From NCBI RefSeq assembly GCF_032854445.1, contig NC_088300.1, positions 39,090,458 to 39,154,457 on the forward strand: 64,000 nt of DNA. Reading direction: 5' to 3'. The notes under the pieces were generated by a model. That model ran no database searches. It was given only the letters and a program-made list of their open reading frames with translations, and was not told the origin of the DNA. The number at the start of each line of letters is the position of its first letter. Within the stretch, counting starts at the first letter, position 1. This document shows, piece after piece, positions 1 through 11,600 of the stretch. A program made the translations under genes and the position numbers. Source of the DNA: Liolophura sinensis. Its lineage: Eukaryota; Mollusca; Polyplacophora; Chitonida; Chitonidae.

Positions 1-281
1 AGATGTCCCACCTAACCACAGCTTGCTCCTAAAAATGTACTTTTTACATAGGAGAGTGACCTAAAGGGAGGTAATTCCGTGCAGCCCTATTTTGCTTATC
101 CTATCAAGGCCATGGATACACAAAACCAAATACTGCAAGAAAGAGACCATCACACCCAGTCTCTCAATATACTCTTCTTTCAATGACATTTAGAAGCTTG
201 GTTGGATAAAATGACTAATATGTGGATGACAACCTCTATTTAGTCAGTGAGCGACGTTTCAGTGTAGCTAGTGCTAAAACC

Positions 282-775
282 ATTATCAAGCTTAATGATC
301 AAATGATGACAGCAAATGGGTATTTAAAGAAACTGGCTAAGTTGTTGATTTCAACATATAAACAATTGTAGAATTAACACAACAGATTGACATGAGAGGT
401 TACATTGTTGACAGCAAATAAACAATAGGCGAAACATACAACAAACGTAACATACATCAGACAAACAACAGACAATAACAACTATGGACAAAGGTGTTAG
501 TAAGGAAGGCTCCCCACTTCCTACAGTGATCTCATCTTAGCAGACAGACTCTAGAACCAGCCTTCCTGACTCACACCTGTGCCCATAGTTGTTCATGTCT
601 ACGGTTTGCCTGATGTATGTTTCGTCTATTGTACGCTACATTTATTGTTCATTTCCTTAATCAACAATATGCCCTCACTTGTCAATCTGTTGTATGTTTC
701 TTTTATTGTTCATATGTTGAAATCAACAACTTGGTCCTCTGCTGTCATCAACTGCATGATCATTATGTATTGATA
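282..775. mobile_element. Foldback (long inverted repeat) element
   Basis: The left arm, about 292-511, is the imperfect reverse complement of the right arm, about 559-766, with a loop near 512-558. Matching blocks from outside in include TTAATGATCA, GATGACAGCA, AAGTTGTTGATTTCAACATA, ACATACATCAG and CATAGTTG. Arms of roughly 210 bp with many small differences suggest an old foldback or MITE-like element. No coding capacity and no clear target duplication were seen. Confidence 0.7.
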
Positions 776-838
776 TCGCAAACTTTGTACAATATATCAG
801 TACACATATTAAACAGCAGTTAAGGTTTCCAAAAATAC

Positions 839-1011
839 CTTTGTAGCCCCAGTTCGGAGGGCCATCTCCACGGGGTGTGGTAGAGTAAGTTCAGAGTTGA
901 CACTTCGGGAGAGAGACCAGCTATGTAGGTAGACATCCACATGACCCAAAGCTTGAGTCATCGCCTCCACCTGTGAGTTAACCGTAGAGTGAGCCTCCAC
1001 CAGCCGAATGT
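839..1011 (-). CDS. Exon: convertase-like, after the His motif
   Basis: A 173-nt exon with acceptor GGGGTACAG and donor GTATTTTT, which is weaker than the others. Two bases complete an Asp codon, then 57 codons end in phase 0: IRLVEAHSTVNSQVEAM, VDVYLHSWSLSRS, then LPHPVEMALRTGATK. It aligns to VRMLDG...AVEA and IHIYSASWG of convertases. The acidic DDGKTVDGP loop that follows SWG in active enzymes is not kept. The next exon, expected to hold the oxyanion Asn, was not found in bases 1-838. Confidence 0.85.
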
Positions 1012-4000
1012 CTGTACCCCAAAAAAAAACCACAAATAAACCAGGTTAGACTGGCAACAACTATCTCACAAACTCACAAATATTTACTCTATCGCCATAT
1101 TTTCTTCCCACCCGAGGAAATGGTACTGTCATATTTGTAAAGCCGTGTACATGTAAGTGTGTCCCACATGTACCATTCTAACATATACAAATCCTCACAC
1201 AAAAATGTCTGCCACATGTGTGGATCAGTTCAAATTTTAGCCAGAACTGGACTGTTTTTTTTGGTAATGTTTTCACACCTTTTCTCAGGAAATATGGTAT
1301 TTTAACAGGAAACAACAATTATGCTTAATGTTTTATTTTTATCTATGGAGATGCCATTTTCATTTTCTCTCTCAGAAACAATTCCATGTGAGCTGGGTAG
1401 CTCATAATCCTCTGTTTCATAAATAAGATACGTCTTGCAAAACCAGTTATTGTACAACAGAAAAGAAAACTCTCGAACAATGTGAACTCAATCAGGATTT
1501 TTACGGTTTCTGTTGATCACAGTCATCATTTATTTTGATTTCTTAGAAGTGATCAGTAACACAGTAAAGTACTTACATGTTTACACCTACATGTACTTAC
1601 ATGTTTGCATGTACATTTACATCATTGAAAACACAAGACAGTTACAACGCCACATGTATATGTATGTAGTATATACATGCTACAAATAGAACAATTCAAA
1701 AAGACAAGCACTGCACTCAAGAACACAAATACAGAATTACTCACCTGCAATTTTGGCATCAAAGGCTACCCCAACACCACAAAGGTGGTTTTTGGCCGCT
1801 GCAACAACCCCAGCTGCCTGTGTCCCTCGACTGGAAGGTATAGGGGTAATAAATTCATTATCTCACATCTATAAATATTTAAATTAATTTTAATTAATAT
1901 ACACAAGTGTGATAGATCGTTTGGTAGACTGTTTTTATTTTTGGAAAATAAAGAGAGAATTAGACTCTCTTATCAACCTTTATAGAGCTTCCAGTTCTGG
2001 ATCTGAGTGATAAAATGTAACAAAATCAGAATGTATTTATTTACATCCTTCATGGCCGACTATCCATGTGCCTTGAAAGCAGAAATTCCTTAAATAGCCT
2101 GAACCTTGATGAGAGGGTGCATATAAAACTTATTCTACCCCACTGTTGCAGGGTCGGACACAAATCTACATGTTAAATAGAGATGAAATTAAACAGCATC
2201 AAATTTGTAACTGAACGCATCCGCTGGTACAATGTACCTTCAGCTTCCAGAATGATATCATTTCTAGAAATAAAAGGATTTGAGTTGCTTTAGATTTGCT
2301 TTTATGAATTTGCTTCACTGATACTATAAAAGAGCTATTCCCCACAGTTTACAGATATCGCTTTTGTTTTTACATTTTGTTTTTACATTTTTCACACTGA
2401 ACTTGTCAAACTTACTTTGACTCGATGCGGAAAATGTACAGAGGTATTGGGTTACACAAAAAACACCGCTACAGCAGTGTCAAAGCCTTAAACAAACAGT
2501 TTTTACTTTTAGTTCTCTTTTCTTAAATCACAAAGCTCATAATAAAACTGTACCAATAAACGATCCATGCAGATGTTCACGATGGAACATTGCGGGATTT
2601 TACATTCCAACTCACCTATTTGGATTTTGAGGAAGGTCTCTGTGGAAATTAAAACTCAGAGTATCATCCTGGAATAAAAAAAAAAGTAATGATAATACTA
2701 AATGCAGGAAATGAACAACACAGGTTTGATTTCTAAAAGCGTTAAAGTCTTAGCCTAATAAAAGTTAATGAAATTATCTAGCACCAAAAGAAAATGTCCA
2801 CCTTACCACTGTTAAGTCCTGCTGGTCTATCCAGCAACACAATAAAATGATGCCCTTACCACTGTTAAGTCCTGCTGGACTATCCAGCACCACAATAAAA
2901 TGATGCCCTTACCACTGTTAAGTCCTGCTGGTCTATCCAGCACCACAATAAAATGATGCCCTTATCACTGTTAAGTCCTGCTGGTCTATCCAGCACCACA
3001 ATAAAATGATGCCCTTACCACTGTTAAGTCCTCCTGGTCTATCTAGTATCACAATAAAAAGATGCCCTCACCACTGTTAAGTCCTGCTAGTCTATCCAGC
3101 ATCACAATAAAATGATGCCCTTACCGCTGTTAAGTTCTGCTGGTCTATCCAGCACCACAATAAAATGATGCCCTTACCACTGTTAAGTCCTGCTGGTCTA
3201 TCCAGCACCACAATAAAATGATGCCCTTACCACTGTTAAGTCCTGCTGGTCTATCCAGCACCACAATAAAATGCCCACCTTACCACTGTTAAGTCCTCCT
3301 GGTCTATCTAGCATCACAATAAAAAGATGCCCTCACCACTGTTAAGTCCTGCTAGTCTATCCAGCATCACAATAAAATGATGCCCTTACCACTGTTAAGT
3401 CCTGCTAGTCTATCCGCCACCACAATAAAAAGATGCCTTTACCACTGTTAAGTACTGCTAGTCTATCCAGCATCACAATAAAAAGATGCCCTCACCACTG
3501 TTAAGTCCTGCTAGTCTATCCAGAACCACAATAAAAAAGATGCCCTTGCCACTGTTAAGTCCTACTAGTCTATCCAGCATCACAATAAAAAGATGCCCTC
3601 ACCACTGTTAAGTCCTGCTGGTCTATCCAGCACCACAATAAAATGATGCCCTTACCACTGTTAAGTCCTGTTATTGTATCCGCCACCACAATAAAATGCC
3701 CACCTTACCACTGTTAAGTCCTCCTGGTCTATCTAGCATCACAATAAAAAGATGCCCTCACCACTGTTAAGTCCTGCTAGTCTATCCAGCATCACAATAA
3801 AATGATGCCCTTACCACTTTTAAGTCCTGCTAGTCTATCCGCCACCACAATAAAAAGATGCCTTTACCACTGTTAAGTACTGCTAGTCTATCCAGCATCA
3901 CAATAAAAAGATGCCCTTACCACTGTTAAGTCCTGCTAGTCTATCCAGCACCACAATAAAAAAGATGCCCTTGCCACTGTTAAGTCCTACTAGTCTATCC

Positions 4001-7000
4001 AGCATCACAATAAAAAGATGTCCTTACCACTGTTAAGTCCTGCTAGTCTATCCAGCATCACAATAAAACGATGCCCTTACCACTGTTAAGTCCTGCTAGT
4101 CTATCCGCCACCACAATAAAATGATGCCCGTACCACTGTTAAGTCCTGCTGGTCTATCCAGCACCAAAATAAAATGACCCCCTTACCACTGTTAAGTCCT
4201 GCTGGTCTATCCAGCACCACAATAAAATGACCCCCTTACCACTTTTAAGTCCTGGTGGTCTCTCTGTACCCCATCACTGATGACCCCGACTACGATCCCC
4301 TTCCCAGTGGCTACTCTCCAGGCTGCGGCCACATTTAGCGACGGTTCAGGATCGCGATACTGTAACGATATCATATATTTAATCATTTATTTATTATTTA
4401 ATTGGTGTTTTACATCATACTCAAGAATATTTCACTTGCAGGATGGTGGCCAGCATTATGGAAGGAGGAAACCGGGCAGGGCCCGAGGAAATCCACGACC
4501 GTTGCTGGCAGACCTTGCCACATACGGCTGGAGAGGAAGCCAGTATGAGTTCGGCTTGAACTCACAGCAACCGCATTGGTGGGAGGCTCCTGGGCGATAT
4601 CATGTAGTCAGAATAGCCCAGCCATCATCAAAACAAATCAACACAGCATTCAGTAATTCGGTTTCTATATTTAGTGTCTGAACATCACTCTTGACATTAT
4701 TTACATGTGGGTCAAATCATGACTGTTTGTGAGACCAACACATTTATACTGCTGCCTCACTTGATTACAATGTGCATGGTTAGCAGTTTAGGAAAAAGAC
4801 AATGATATTATAACATCAGAAAACTGAAACAAAATATGGGCTAAAGAAATTATATCTTTATACTTGTGTTAGAAAAAAAATGCAAGAATAAACATGTATA
4901 GAGTTTACAGGTATATGTAGAGGCAGACCATATACTGTTATAAGGAGGGGGAGCTCCATGGCTCAGTTGGTTAATGACCCACGAGCCTCTCATCAATGTG
5001 GTTGCTGTGAGTTTAAGCCCAGCTCATGCTGGTTTCCTCTCCGGCCGTACTTGGGAAGGTCTGAAAGGAACCTGCGGATGGCGGTGGGTTTCCCCAGGGC
5101 TGTGCCCTGTTTCCACCCACCATAATGCTGGCCACCATCGTATAAGTGAAATATTCTTGAGTGTGGCATAAAACACCAATCACATAAATAAATAAATAAA
5201 TATGAGAATCGGAGTATTGGTTGTGTGTAAATTTACTTGTCCATGAGTAATCCTTTAATTCATAAAATGTGAAACATGCTACAACATATTTTCAATTTGA
5301 AAAGAAAACATGTCCAGTCATTACTGATTTTCTAATCAATGTCAGTGAGAGAATTTACATATTTGAATTTTTCATTTTCCACAAACACAAATTTGCCTTA
5401 CCAGATACCACTGGTTCCTCCATTCTGGGTCCGCTATAGTTAATGTATCAGGTGAGCGTCTGGAGCGAGCAGGTCTAAACAACACTACCTGCTGGTGATA
5501 AATGCATTAGTATTAACAAATTGGGAGGCACATAAAGCATCAATAACTCACTTTTGATATGATATTGCCGTAGGTGGGAAGGTTTGTCAGCAACCTGCGG
5601 ATGGTTGTGGGTTTCCCCGGGCTCTGCCCGGTTTCCGCCCACCATAATGCATTTAAGTGAAATAGTCTTGAGTACGGCGTAAAAAACATCAATCAAATAA
5701 AATAAATAAATTGATATGATATTGCAATAGTATGTTTATGCCAGTGTTTAAAACATCTTTATTTTCACACGAAATATTCCTTACACAAAGTAAGTATGCT
5801 ATGTTGGACTACAAATCATTTTATCAACGGAGAACTACACAAGTGATGACATGTCATGAGGAGCTGGTGAGAGTAAAGCCCTGCAAAGCATTGACAAATC
5901 TGTCTGTGTTCAGAAATACTTCAAATTATCCTTTCACATATCTTTCTCACCAAGAAATTCCACAAAAGCAATTCTTTTCTTTGGTGGCATGGTTTTTTTT
6001 TTAAAACCATGTTTTGCAAAGCTTTTTCACATCCTTTTGAGCATGTAAAAATCGATTAAAATGTACCAGAATGATGCCAAGATAGCGAATCATTAGTGAT
6101 AGAGATGCTTTCACAGGAAATAACTATTTTCAAACTGTTGCATAGATGAGTTTACGGATATTCTTATGAAGTAAGTGATGTGATGTCATACAAAGTATAA
6201 TTTATCATATAGAAATTATCATACAGGAATCAAATGCATGGGTTTTTTTTACATGTAACTTTAGCATAATTAACTGTTGGGGCTTACATCAATACTGACT
6301 AGCATAATAGCCTAAAACAGGAAAATTCTTTTTTTTATTATTTTGACAGCGAAGTCCAAAATGGGCTGGTGGCCGGAATTATCCTTTCAATCATTGTACA
6401 GGGTACAGAAGGAAATTCAGAATTCCATTCTGACAGAAGAGTCTCAAAGTCCCTAATCGTTATTGATCACATGTAATGTTACGTGTGGCCAGGGTAGAAC
6501 TAGCAACAGAAAACATAGCTGGAGGAAATAATTGGCTGGGGTCTCCAGGGCAAACCTCCGCCACTGTCTTAGGACAGACGGAAGCACGAAGGCATAATGG
6601 ACTCGAATTTCACCTGTTGCCTGTAAACATGTCAGAGACTGGTCACTTCCACAAAGGCTTGGTGAATCCCCAGGAAGCCCGCCCAGTCAATTAGGCCTAA
6701 CAATCATCTGACAGTTCAAGATGAATGCCACAATTAAATCCCAGTGTTTCGTGAGTTTTATGTCCTTAGTTTGAAATCACGGCGCTTATTACTGACAAAG
6801 GAAATTCATGCCATGATGGAACAGCATGATGCTCATTCCGATTTACAGTTACAATGGTGAATTTGACTTCGTATCATCATTTTACTATTTGTTACCTTAT
6901 ATTTACATCCTAATTATAAGAAAATATGAAGTGAGTAAAAGCATGCATGTATGTACATCAATGGTCACATGTACACGTGACTGTCTGAGACAGGCAAATA

Positions 7001-8066
7001 CCAGGCTTGAAACTAAAACTTCACAATTTATAGTTACAAATACACAGTACAGCCAGCCGAATATCCTGCGTTAAGTTTATGGTGGGCTCGCCATGGTCAA
7101 ATCAATTGTCCCATTGATATGTGTATAATCCAATCAGGATGTCATAATATTATCAGTATGTCTGCACGATCCAAGCATCATTTTATGACACTTCGTAGTG
7201 CATGATATTACAACAATCAACAGAACTGCTACATGTGTATGTTCTTGGATTGAGTTCTCGAAACTGTACAACAATGTATCTATTAGTTTAGATGTCTTCA
7301 GGTTATTTCCTGTATCTAATGATGACATCACAGCATCAATCATCTACAATGTATGTACCTAATCTGTACAAGTGTGTAAGCTTACAAACTACACAATAAA
7401 CTACAAACACCGGTGCTATAGACTCGATTTTTTTCTGGAAATTCTCGAGCTGGACAAAATACTTCTTGTCAATATATCAAGACACGACGGATATGCCGTA
7501 AATAAGTTTGAAACAAACATAGCCTGAACACTGGCAAATTCTGATCAGATTGGCTGGATGACACTGCCACGATTGTAGCATGGGGATCCCACCATGGATG
7601 GGCAATCGCATCAGAATGGCAGTAGGGAGAGAATCCGGGGGTCCCTGTATGATGGCTGGACAGTCCGCGTATAGTTCTGTTGCTATAGTCACAGGACATT
7701 CGGTTAGGATCCGGCTTTATTGTATGTGTCTAAGAATTTCGTTTACTGGAAGACTCTAGACGGCATGAAACAAGGGAGCTGTGACAGTCTGACTTGACAG
7801 CTCAGTTGGTAGATTAGTGAGATTTATATCGACAGACTGTCAGGAATCGATCAGGTCTCACTCAAACGTGTAATTTATAGTGTCTCGTTCATTTACGGTA
7901 CTGATCAACTGAATTCAGGATTAGAATTAGAAATAACAGGCTACTTCCTGTTGAACCATTTCATATACATGTACATACCAGTTTTGTAGGCTCCTTAATT
8001 ATGCCAATATTGTCGACAAATACTTCATTGGTCAAGTTGGCTACTTTTGGTACCAGAGTTGGATTC
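839..8066 (-). CDS. Proprotein-convertase-like (S8B, kexin/furin family) gene, partial, six exons
   Basis: Six minus-strand exons (8066-7979, 5488-5402, 4359-4240, 2668-2616, 1830-1745, 1011-839) join in one frame to 202 codons plus one leading base. Seen: prodomain-like end, RSRR site, DPEWRNQWYL, SLNVAAAW, GKGIVVGVISDGV, RGTQAAGVVAAA, CGVGVAFDAKIA and VDVYLHSWS. These match, in order, the processing site, DPxWxxQWYL, DLNV..AW, TGxGVVVxILDDG, HGTxCAGEVAA, CGVGVAY and IHIYSASWG of proprotein convertases. Known: active members are secretory-pathway serine proteases cleaving after basic residues. Oddity: the catalytic Asp position is Ser and the catalytic His position is Arg, so activity is unlikely. 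All introns are GT-AG. The Asn and Ser motifs and P domain lie left of base 1; signal peptide and prodomain start were not found upstream. It could instead be another divergent S8 paralogue. Confidence 0.85.
1012..2615. other. Introns either side of the 1745-1830 exon
   Basis: Apart from exon 1745-1830 this is AT-rich intron on the minus strand. I see short ACATGTAC runs and no other recognisable gene or mobile element. Confidence 0.5.
1745..1830 (-). CDS. Exon: His-motif region, with Arg at the His position
   Basis: An 86-nt exon with a pyrimidine-rich acceptor ending CCTTCCAG and a strong donor GTGAGTAA. The peptide is (S)RGTQAAGVVAAAKN then HLCGVGVAFDAKIA. It aligns without gaps to the convertase pattern HGTxCAGEVAA...CGVGVAY. 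The His of HGT is Arg, and the Cys two residues after the Thr is Ala. The conserved CGVGVA core makes family membership clear. Confidence 0.9.
2616..2668 (-). CDS. Exon: loop before the His motif
   Basis: A 53-nt exon with acceptor TTTATTCCAG and donor GTGAGTTG. It encodes DDTLSFNFHRDLPQNPN plus two bases that join a T from the next exon to give Ser. It corresponds to the acidic loop between the Asp and His motifs of convertases, but is shorter than in furin. The identification comes from its position and exact phase fit with both neighbours. Confidence 0.8.
2801..4260. repeat. 53-bp minisatellite, about 27 units, containing splice-donor copies
   Basis: The unit on the plus strand is CTTACCACTGTTAAGTCCTG followed by CTGGTCTATCCAGCACCAC and AATAAAATGATGCC, period 53 bp. 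On the gene strand each unit reads ...CAGGACTTAACAGTG then GTAAGGGC. That is the last 21 bp of exon 4240-4359 with about two mismatches, plus the donor. The right edge runs into the exon itself, so the array was probably seeded from the exon/intron boundary. Unit variants include GTGAG and GCAAG donors. Confidence 0.95.
4240..4359 (-). CDS. Exon: catalytic-Asp region, with Ser at the Asp position
   Basis: A 120-nt, 40-codon symmetric exon (phase 0/0) with acceptor ATCGTTACAG and donor GTAAGGGG. It starts YRDPEPSLNVAAAW and runs through GKGIVVGVISDGVQRDH to QDLKV. Active convertases read I-L-D-D-G where the first D is catalytic; here the aligned residues are V-I-S-D-G. The acceptor is about 10 bp from a SINE tail and the donor is the first of a long series of donor-like repeats. 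Because the exon is symmetric, skipping it would keep the frame. Confidence 0.88.
4370..4605 (-). mobile_element. SINE copy (tRNA-derived family), minus orientation
   Basis: Plus strand begins with TTTATTTATTATTTAATTGG and CTCAAGAATATTTCAC, then AACCGGGCAGGGCCCGAGG and GAAGCCAGTATGAG: the reverse complement of the family consensus. The A-rich 3' tail lies about 10 bp upstream of the acceptor of exon 4240-4359, on the same strand as the gene. Confidence 0.85.
4950..5205 (+). mobile_element. SINE copy, near full length
   Basis: It starts GCTCCATGGCTCAGTTGG (box A-like), then GTGAGTTTAAGCCCAG (box B-like), CTCTCCGGCCGTAC, GTGAAATATTCTTGAG and an (AAAT)n tail. It lies in the intron between exons 4240-4359 and 5402-5488. 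Confidence 0.88.
5402..5488 (-). CDS. Exon: RSRR processing site and QWYL motif
   Basis: An 87-nt exon, phase 0 on both sides, with acceptor CACCAGCAG and donor GTAAGGCA. The alternative acceptor three bases upstream would add one Gln. It encodes PARSRRSPDTLTIADPEWRNQWYL, shown here as PARSRRSP then DPEWRNQWYL. RSRR is a furin-type site where a convertase prodomain is cut, and DPxWxxQWYL is a hallmark just downstream of it in this family. If the enzyme is inactive, cleavage would have to come from another convertase (inference). Confidence 0.85.
5569..5711 (+). mobile_element. SINE copy, 5' truncated
   Basis: Begins near GTAGGTGGGAAGG and continues through CAACCTGCGGATGG, CCCCGGGCTCTGCCCGG, a small internal deletion after CACCATAATGC, and a (AAAT)n tail. 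The tRNA-like head is missing. Confidence 0.85.
5712..7978. other. Intron of the convertase-like gene, no supported feature
   Basis: AT-rich unique sequence. Bases 7795-7870 contain a weak tRNA-like stretch (CAGCTCAGTTGGTAGA), possibly an old SINE head. No exon with convincing splice sites was recognised here. Confidence 0.4.
7979..8066 (-). CDS. Exon: end of prodomain, convertase-like gene
   Basis: An 88-nt exon with acceptor ...TTGCTTACAG and donor GTATGTAC. One leading base completes a codon from an unseen exon; then come 29 codons ending in phase 0, as the next exon needs. The peptide includes VPKVANLTNEVF and DNIGIIKEPTKL. It resembles the convertase prodomain stretch in which a helix with Val-Ala is followed by N-x-G-x-I. 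The call rests on phase, splice sites and this modest similarity, so it is the least certain of the six exons. Confidence 0.65.
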
Positions 8067-8626
8067 CTGTAAGCAAAATGAACACACATCTTGACATTGT
8101 TACACATGAAAGAATCTGTTGCAACTTTATCGCTAATTTCCATTACTATGTTTTAAAGACGATGAAAACAAAGTTATAAACACACATGTACATGTATGAA
8201 GTTTTTTCTTTGATACAGATATCAGACAAAACAGGTGCATAGTGTCCCATTACTGCACCAATAGCAATTACACAATGAAGGACATTTGGAAAAAAAATAC
8301 ATGGAAAATGCATAAACATGGTAAATGCGATAAATAAACAGATGTAGGAGGTAAGTAAAAAAATAAAAGATAAGTAGGTAAATAAATAAATAAATGAATT
8401 AATAAAAATCCAAACAATTAAGAAAACAGTAAATTCTGACTGATTTGGCTTTGGCAATGTTTAATGCAGGCTCTTTGGAGACAAACACAGATGAGGGAAC
8501 ATCGGTGTATAGGACTTGTGCAGTAGTGATCATTTCACTAGAGGATTCTTAAGCTGGTAAATTACAAGCAACCCATTATAGGCACTAGAAAATGTCACAA
8601 TATCAATTGTTAATACTACATCAAAT

Positions 8627-11600
8627 GGGCATGGCCTGAAATACTGGAGATGATTAACCACCACACTCAATTAGCCTTATATGTTCCATGTTCAGAAGTG
8701 CCAACATTTGTGTTATGGGCATGGCCTGAAATACTGGAGATGATTAACCACCAAACTCAATTAGCCTTATATGTTCCATGTTCAGACGTGCCAACATCTG
8801 TGTTATGGGCATGGCCTGAAATACTGGAGATGATAAACCACCACACTCAATTAGCCTTATATGTTCCATGTTCAGAAATGCCAACATCTGTGTTATGGGC
8901 ATGGCCTGAAATACTGGAGATGATTAACCACCACACTCAATTAGCCTTATATGTTCCATGTTCAGAAATGCCAACCTCTGTGTTATGGGCATGGCCTGAA
9001 ATACTGGAGATGATTACCCACCATACTCAATTAGCCTTATATGTTCCATGTTCAGAAGTGCCAACATTTGTGTTATGGGCATGGCCTGAAATACTGGAGA
9101 TGATTAACCACCACACTCAATTAGCCTTATATGTTCCATGTTCAGAAGTGCCAACATTTGTGTTATGGGCATGGCCTGAAATACTGGAGATGATAAACCA
9201 CCACACTCAATTAGCCTTATATGTTCCATGTTCAGAAATGCCAACATCTGTGTTATGGGCATGGCCTGAAATACTGGAGATGATTAACCACCACACTCAA
9301 TTAGCCTTATATGTTCCATGTTCAGAAATGCCAACCTCTGTGTTATGGGCATGGCCTGAAATACTGGAGATGATTACCCACCATACTCAATTAGCCTTAT
9401 ATGTTCCATGTTCAGAAGTGCCAACATTTGTGTTATGGGCATGGCCTGAAATACTGGAGATGATTAACCACCACACTCAATTAGCCTTATATGTTCCATG
9501 TTCAGACGTGCCAACATCTGTGTTATGGAAATACTGGAGATGATTAACCACCAAACTCAATTAGCCTTATATGTTCCATGTTCAGAAGTGCCAACATTTG
9601 TGTTATGGGTATGGCCTGAAATACTGGAGATGATTAACCACCAAACTCAATTAGCCTTATATGTTCCATGTTCAGACGTGCCAACATCTGTGTTATGGGC
9701 ATGGCCTGAAATACTGGAGATGATTAACCACCACACTCAATTAGCCTTATATGTTCCATGTTCAGAAGTGCCAACATTTGTGTTATGGGCATGGCCTGAA
9801 ATACTGGAGATGATTAACCACCACACTCAATTAGCCTTATATGTTCCATGTTCAGAAGTGCCAACATTTGTGTTATGGGTATGGCCTGAAATACTGGAGA
9901 TGATTAACCACCAAACTCAATTAGCCTTATATGTTCCATGTTCAGACGTGCCAACATCTGTGTTATGGGCATGGCCTGAAATACTGGAGATGATTAACCA
10001 CCACACTCAATTAGCCTTATATGTTCCATGTTCAGAAGTGCCAACATTTGTGTTATGGGCATGGCCTGAAATACTGGAGATGATTAACCACCACACTCAA
10101 TTAGCCTTATATGTTCCATGTTCAGAAATGCCAACCTCTGTGTTATGGGCATGGCCTGAAATACTGGAGATGATTACCCACCATACTCAATTAGCCTTAT
10201 ATGTTCCATGTTCAGAAGTGCCAACATTTGTGTTATGGGCATGGCCTGAAATACTGGAGATGATTAACCACCACACTCAATTAGCCTTATATGTTCCATG
10301 TTCAGACGTGCCAACATCTGTGTTATGGGCATGGCCTGAAATACTGGAGATGATTAAGCACCACACTCAATTAGCCTTATATGTTCCATGTTCAGACGTG
10401 CCAACATCTGTGTTATGGGCATGGCCTGAAATACTGGAGATGATTAACCACCACACTCAATTAGCCTTATATGTTCCATGTTCAGAAATGCCAACCTCTG
10501 TGTTATGGGCATGGCCTGAAATACTGGAGATGATTAACCACCAAACTCAATTAGCCATATATGTTCCATGTTCAGACGTGCCAACATTTGTGTTATGGGC
10601 ATGGCCTGAAATACTGGAGATGATTAACCACCATACTCAATTAGCCTTATACGTTCCATGTTCAGAAGTGCCAACATTTGTGTTATGGGCATGGCCTGAA
10701 ATACTGGAGATGATTAACCACCACACTCAATTAGCCTTATATGTTCCATGTTCAGACGTGCCAACATCTGTGTTATGGGCATGGCCTGAAATACTGGAGA
10801 TGATTAACCACCAAACTCAATTAGCCTTATATGTTCCATGTTCAGAAGTGCCAACATTTGTGTTATGGGCATGGCCTGAAATACTGGAGATGATTAACCA
10901 CCACACTCAATTAGCCTTATATGTTCCATGTTCAGAAGTGCCAACATTTGTGTTATGGGCATGACCTGAAATACTGGAGATGATAAACCACCACACTCAA
11001 TTAGCCTTATATGTTCCATGTTCAGAAGTGCCAACATCTGTGTTATGGGCATGGCCTGAAATACTGGAGATGATTAACCACCAAACTCAATTAGCCTTAT
11101 ATGTTCCATGTTCAGAAGTGCCAACATTTGTGTTATGGGCATGACCTGAAATACTGGAGATGATAAACCACCACACTCAATTAGCCTTATATGTTCCATG
11201 TTCAGAAGTGCCAACATCTGTGTTATGGGCATGGCCTGAAATACTGGAGATGATTAACCACCACACTCAATTAGCCTTATATGTTCCATGTTCAGAAATG
11301 CCAACCTCTGTGTTATGGGCATGGCCTGAAATACTGGAGATGATTAACCACCACACTCAATTAGCCTTATATATTCAATGTTCAGAAGTGCCAACATTTG
11401 TGTTATGGGCATGGCCTGAAATACTGGAGATGATTAACCACCAAACTCAATTAGCCTTATATGTTCCATGTTCAGAAGTGCCAACATTTGTGTTATGGGC
11501 ATGACCTGAAATACTGGAGATGATAAACCACCACACTCAATTAGCCTTATATGTTCCATGTTCAGAAGTGCCAACATTTGTGTTATGGGCATGGCCTGAA

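Noticed and set aside
2801-4260. CRISPR-like regular spacing
   Set aside because: The units are contiguous without unique spacers, there are no cas genes, and the genome is eukaryotic.
8650-10964. Plus-strand open frames of 297 and 488 codons with a 30-residue repeat
   Set aside because: They lie inside the 90-bp array. Differences between units change residues freely, a 10-bp deletion and TGA variants occur, and there is no start context or flanking coding sequence.
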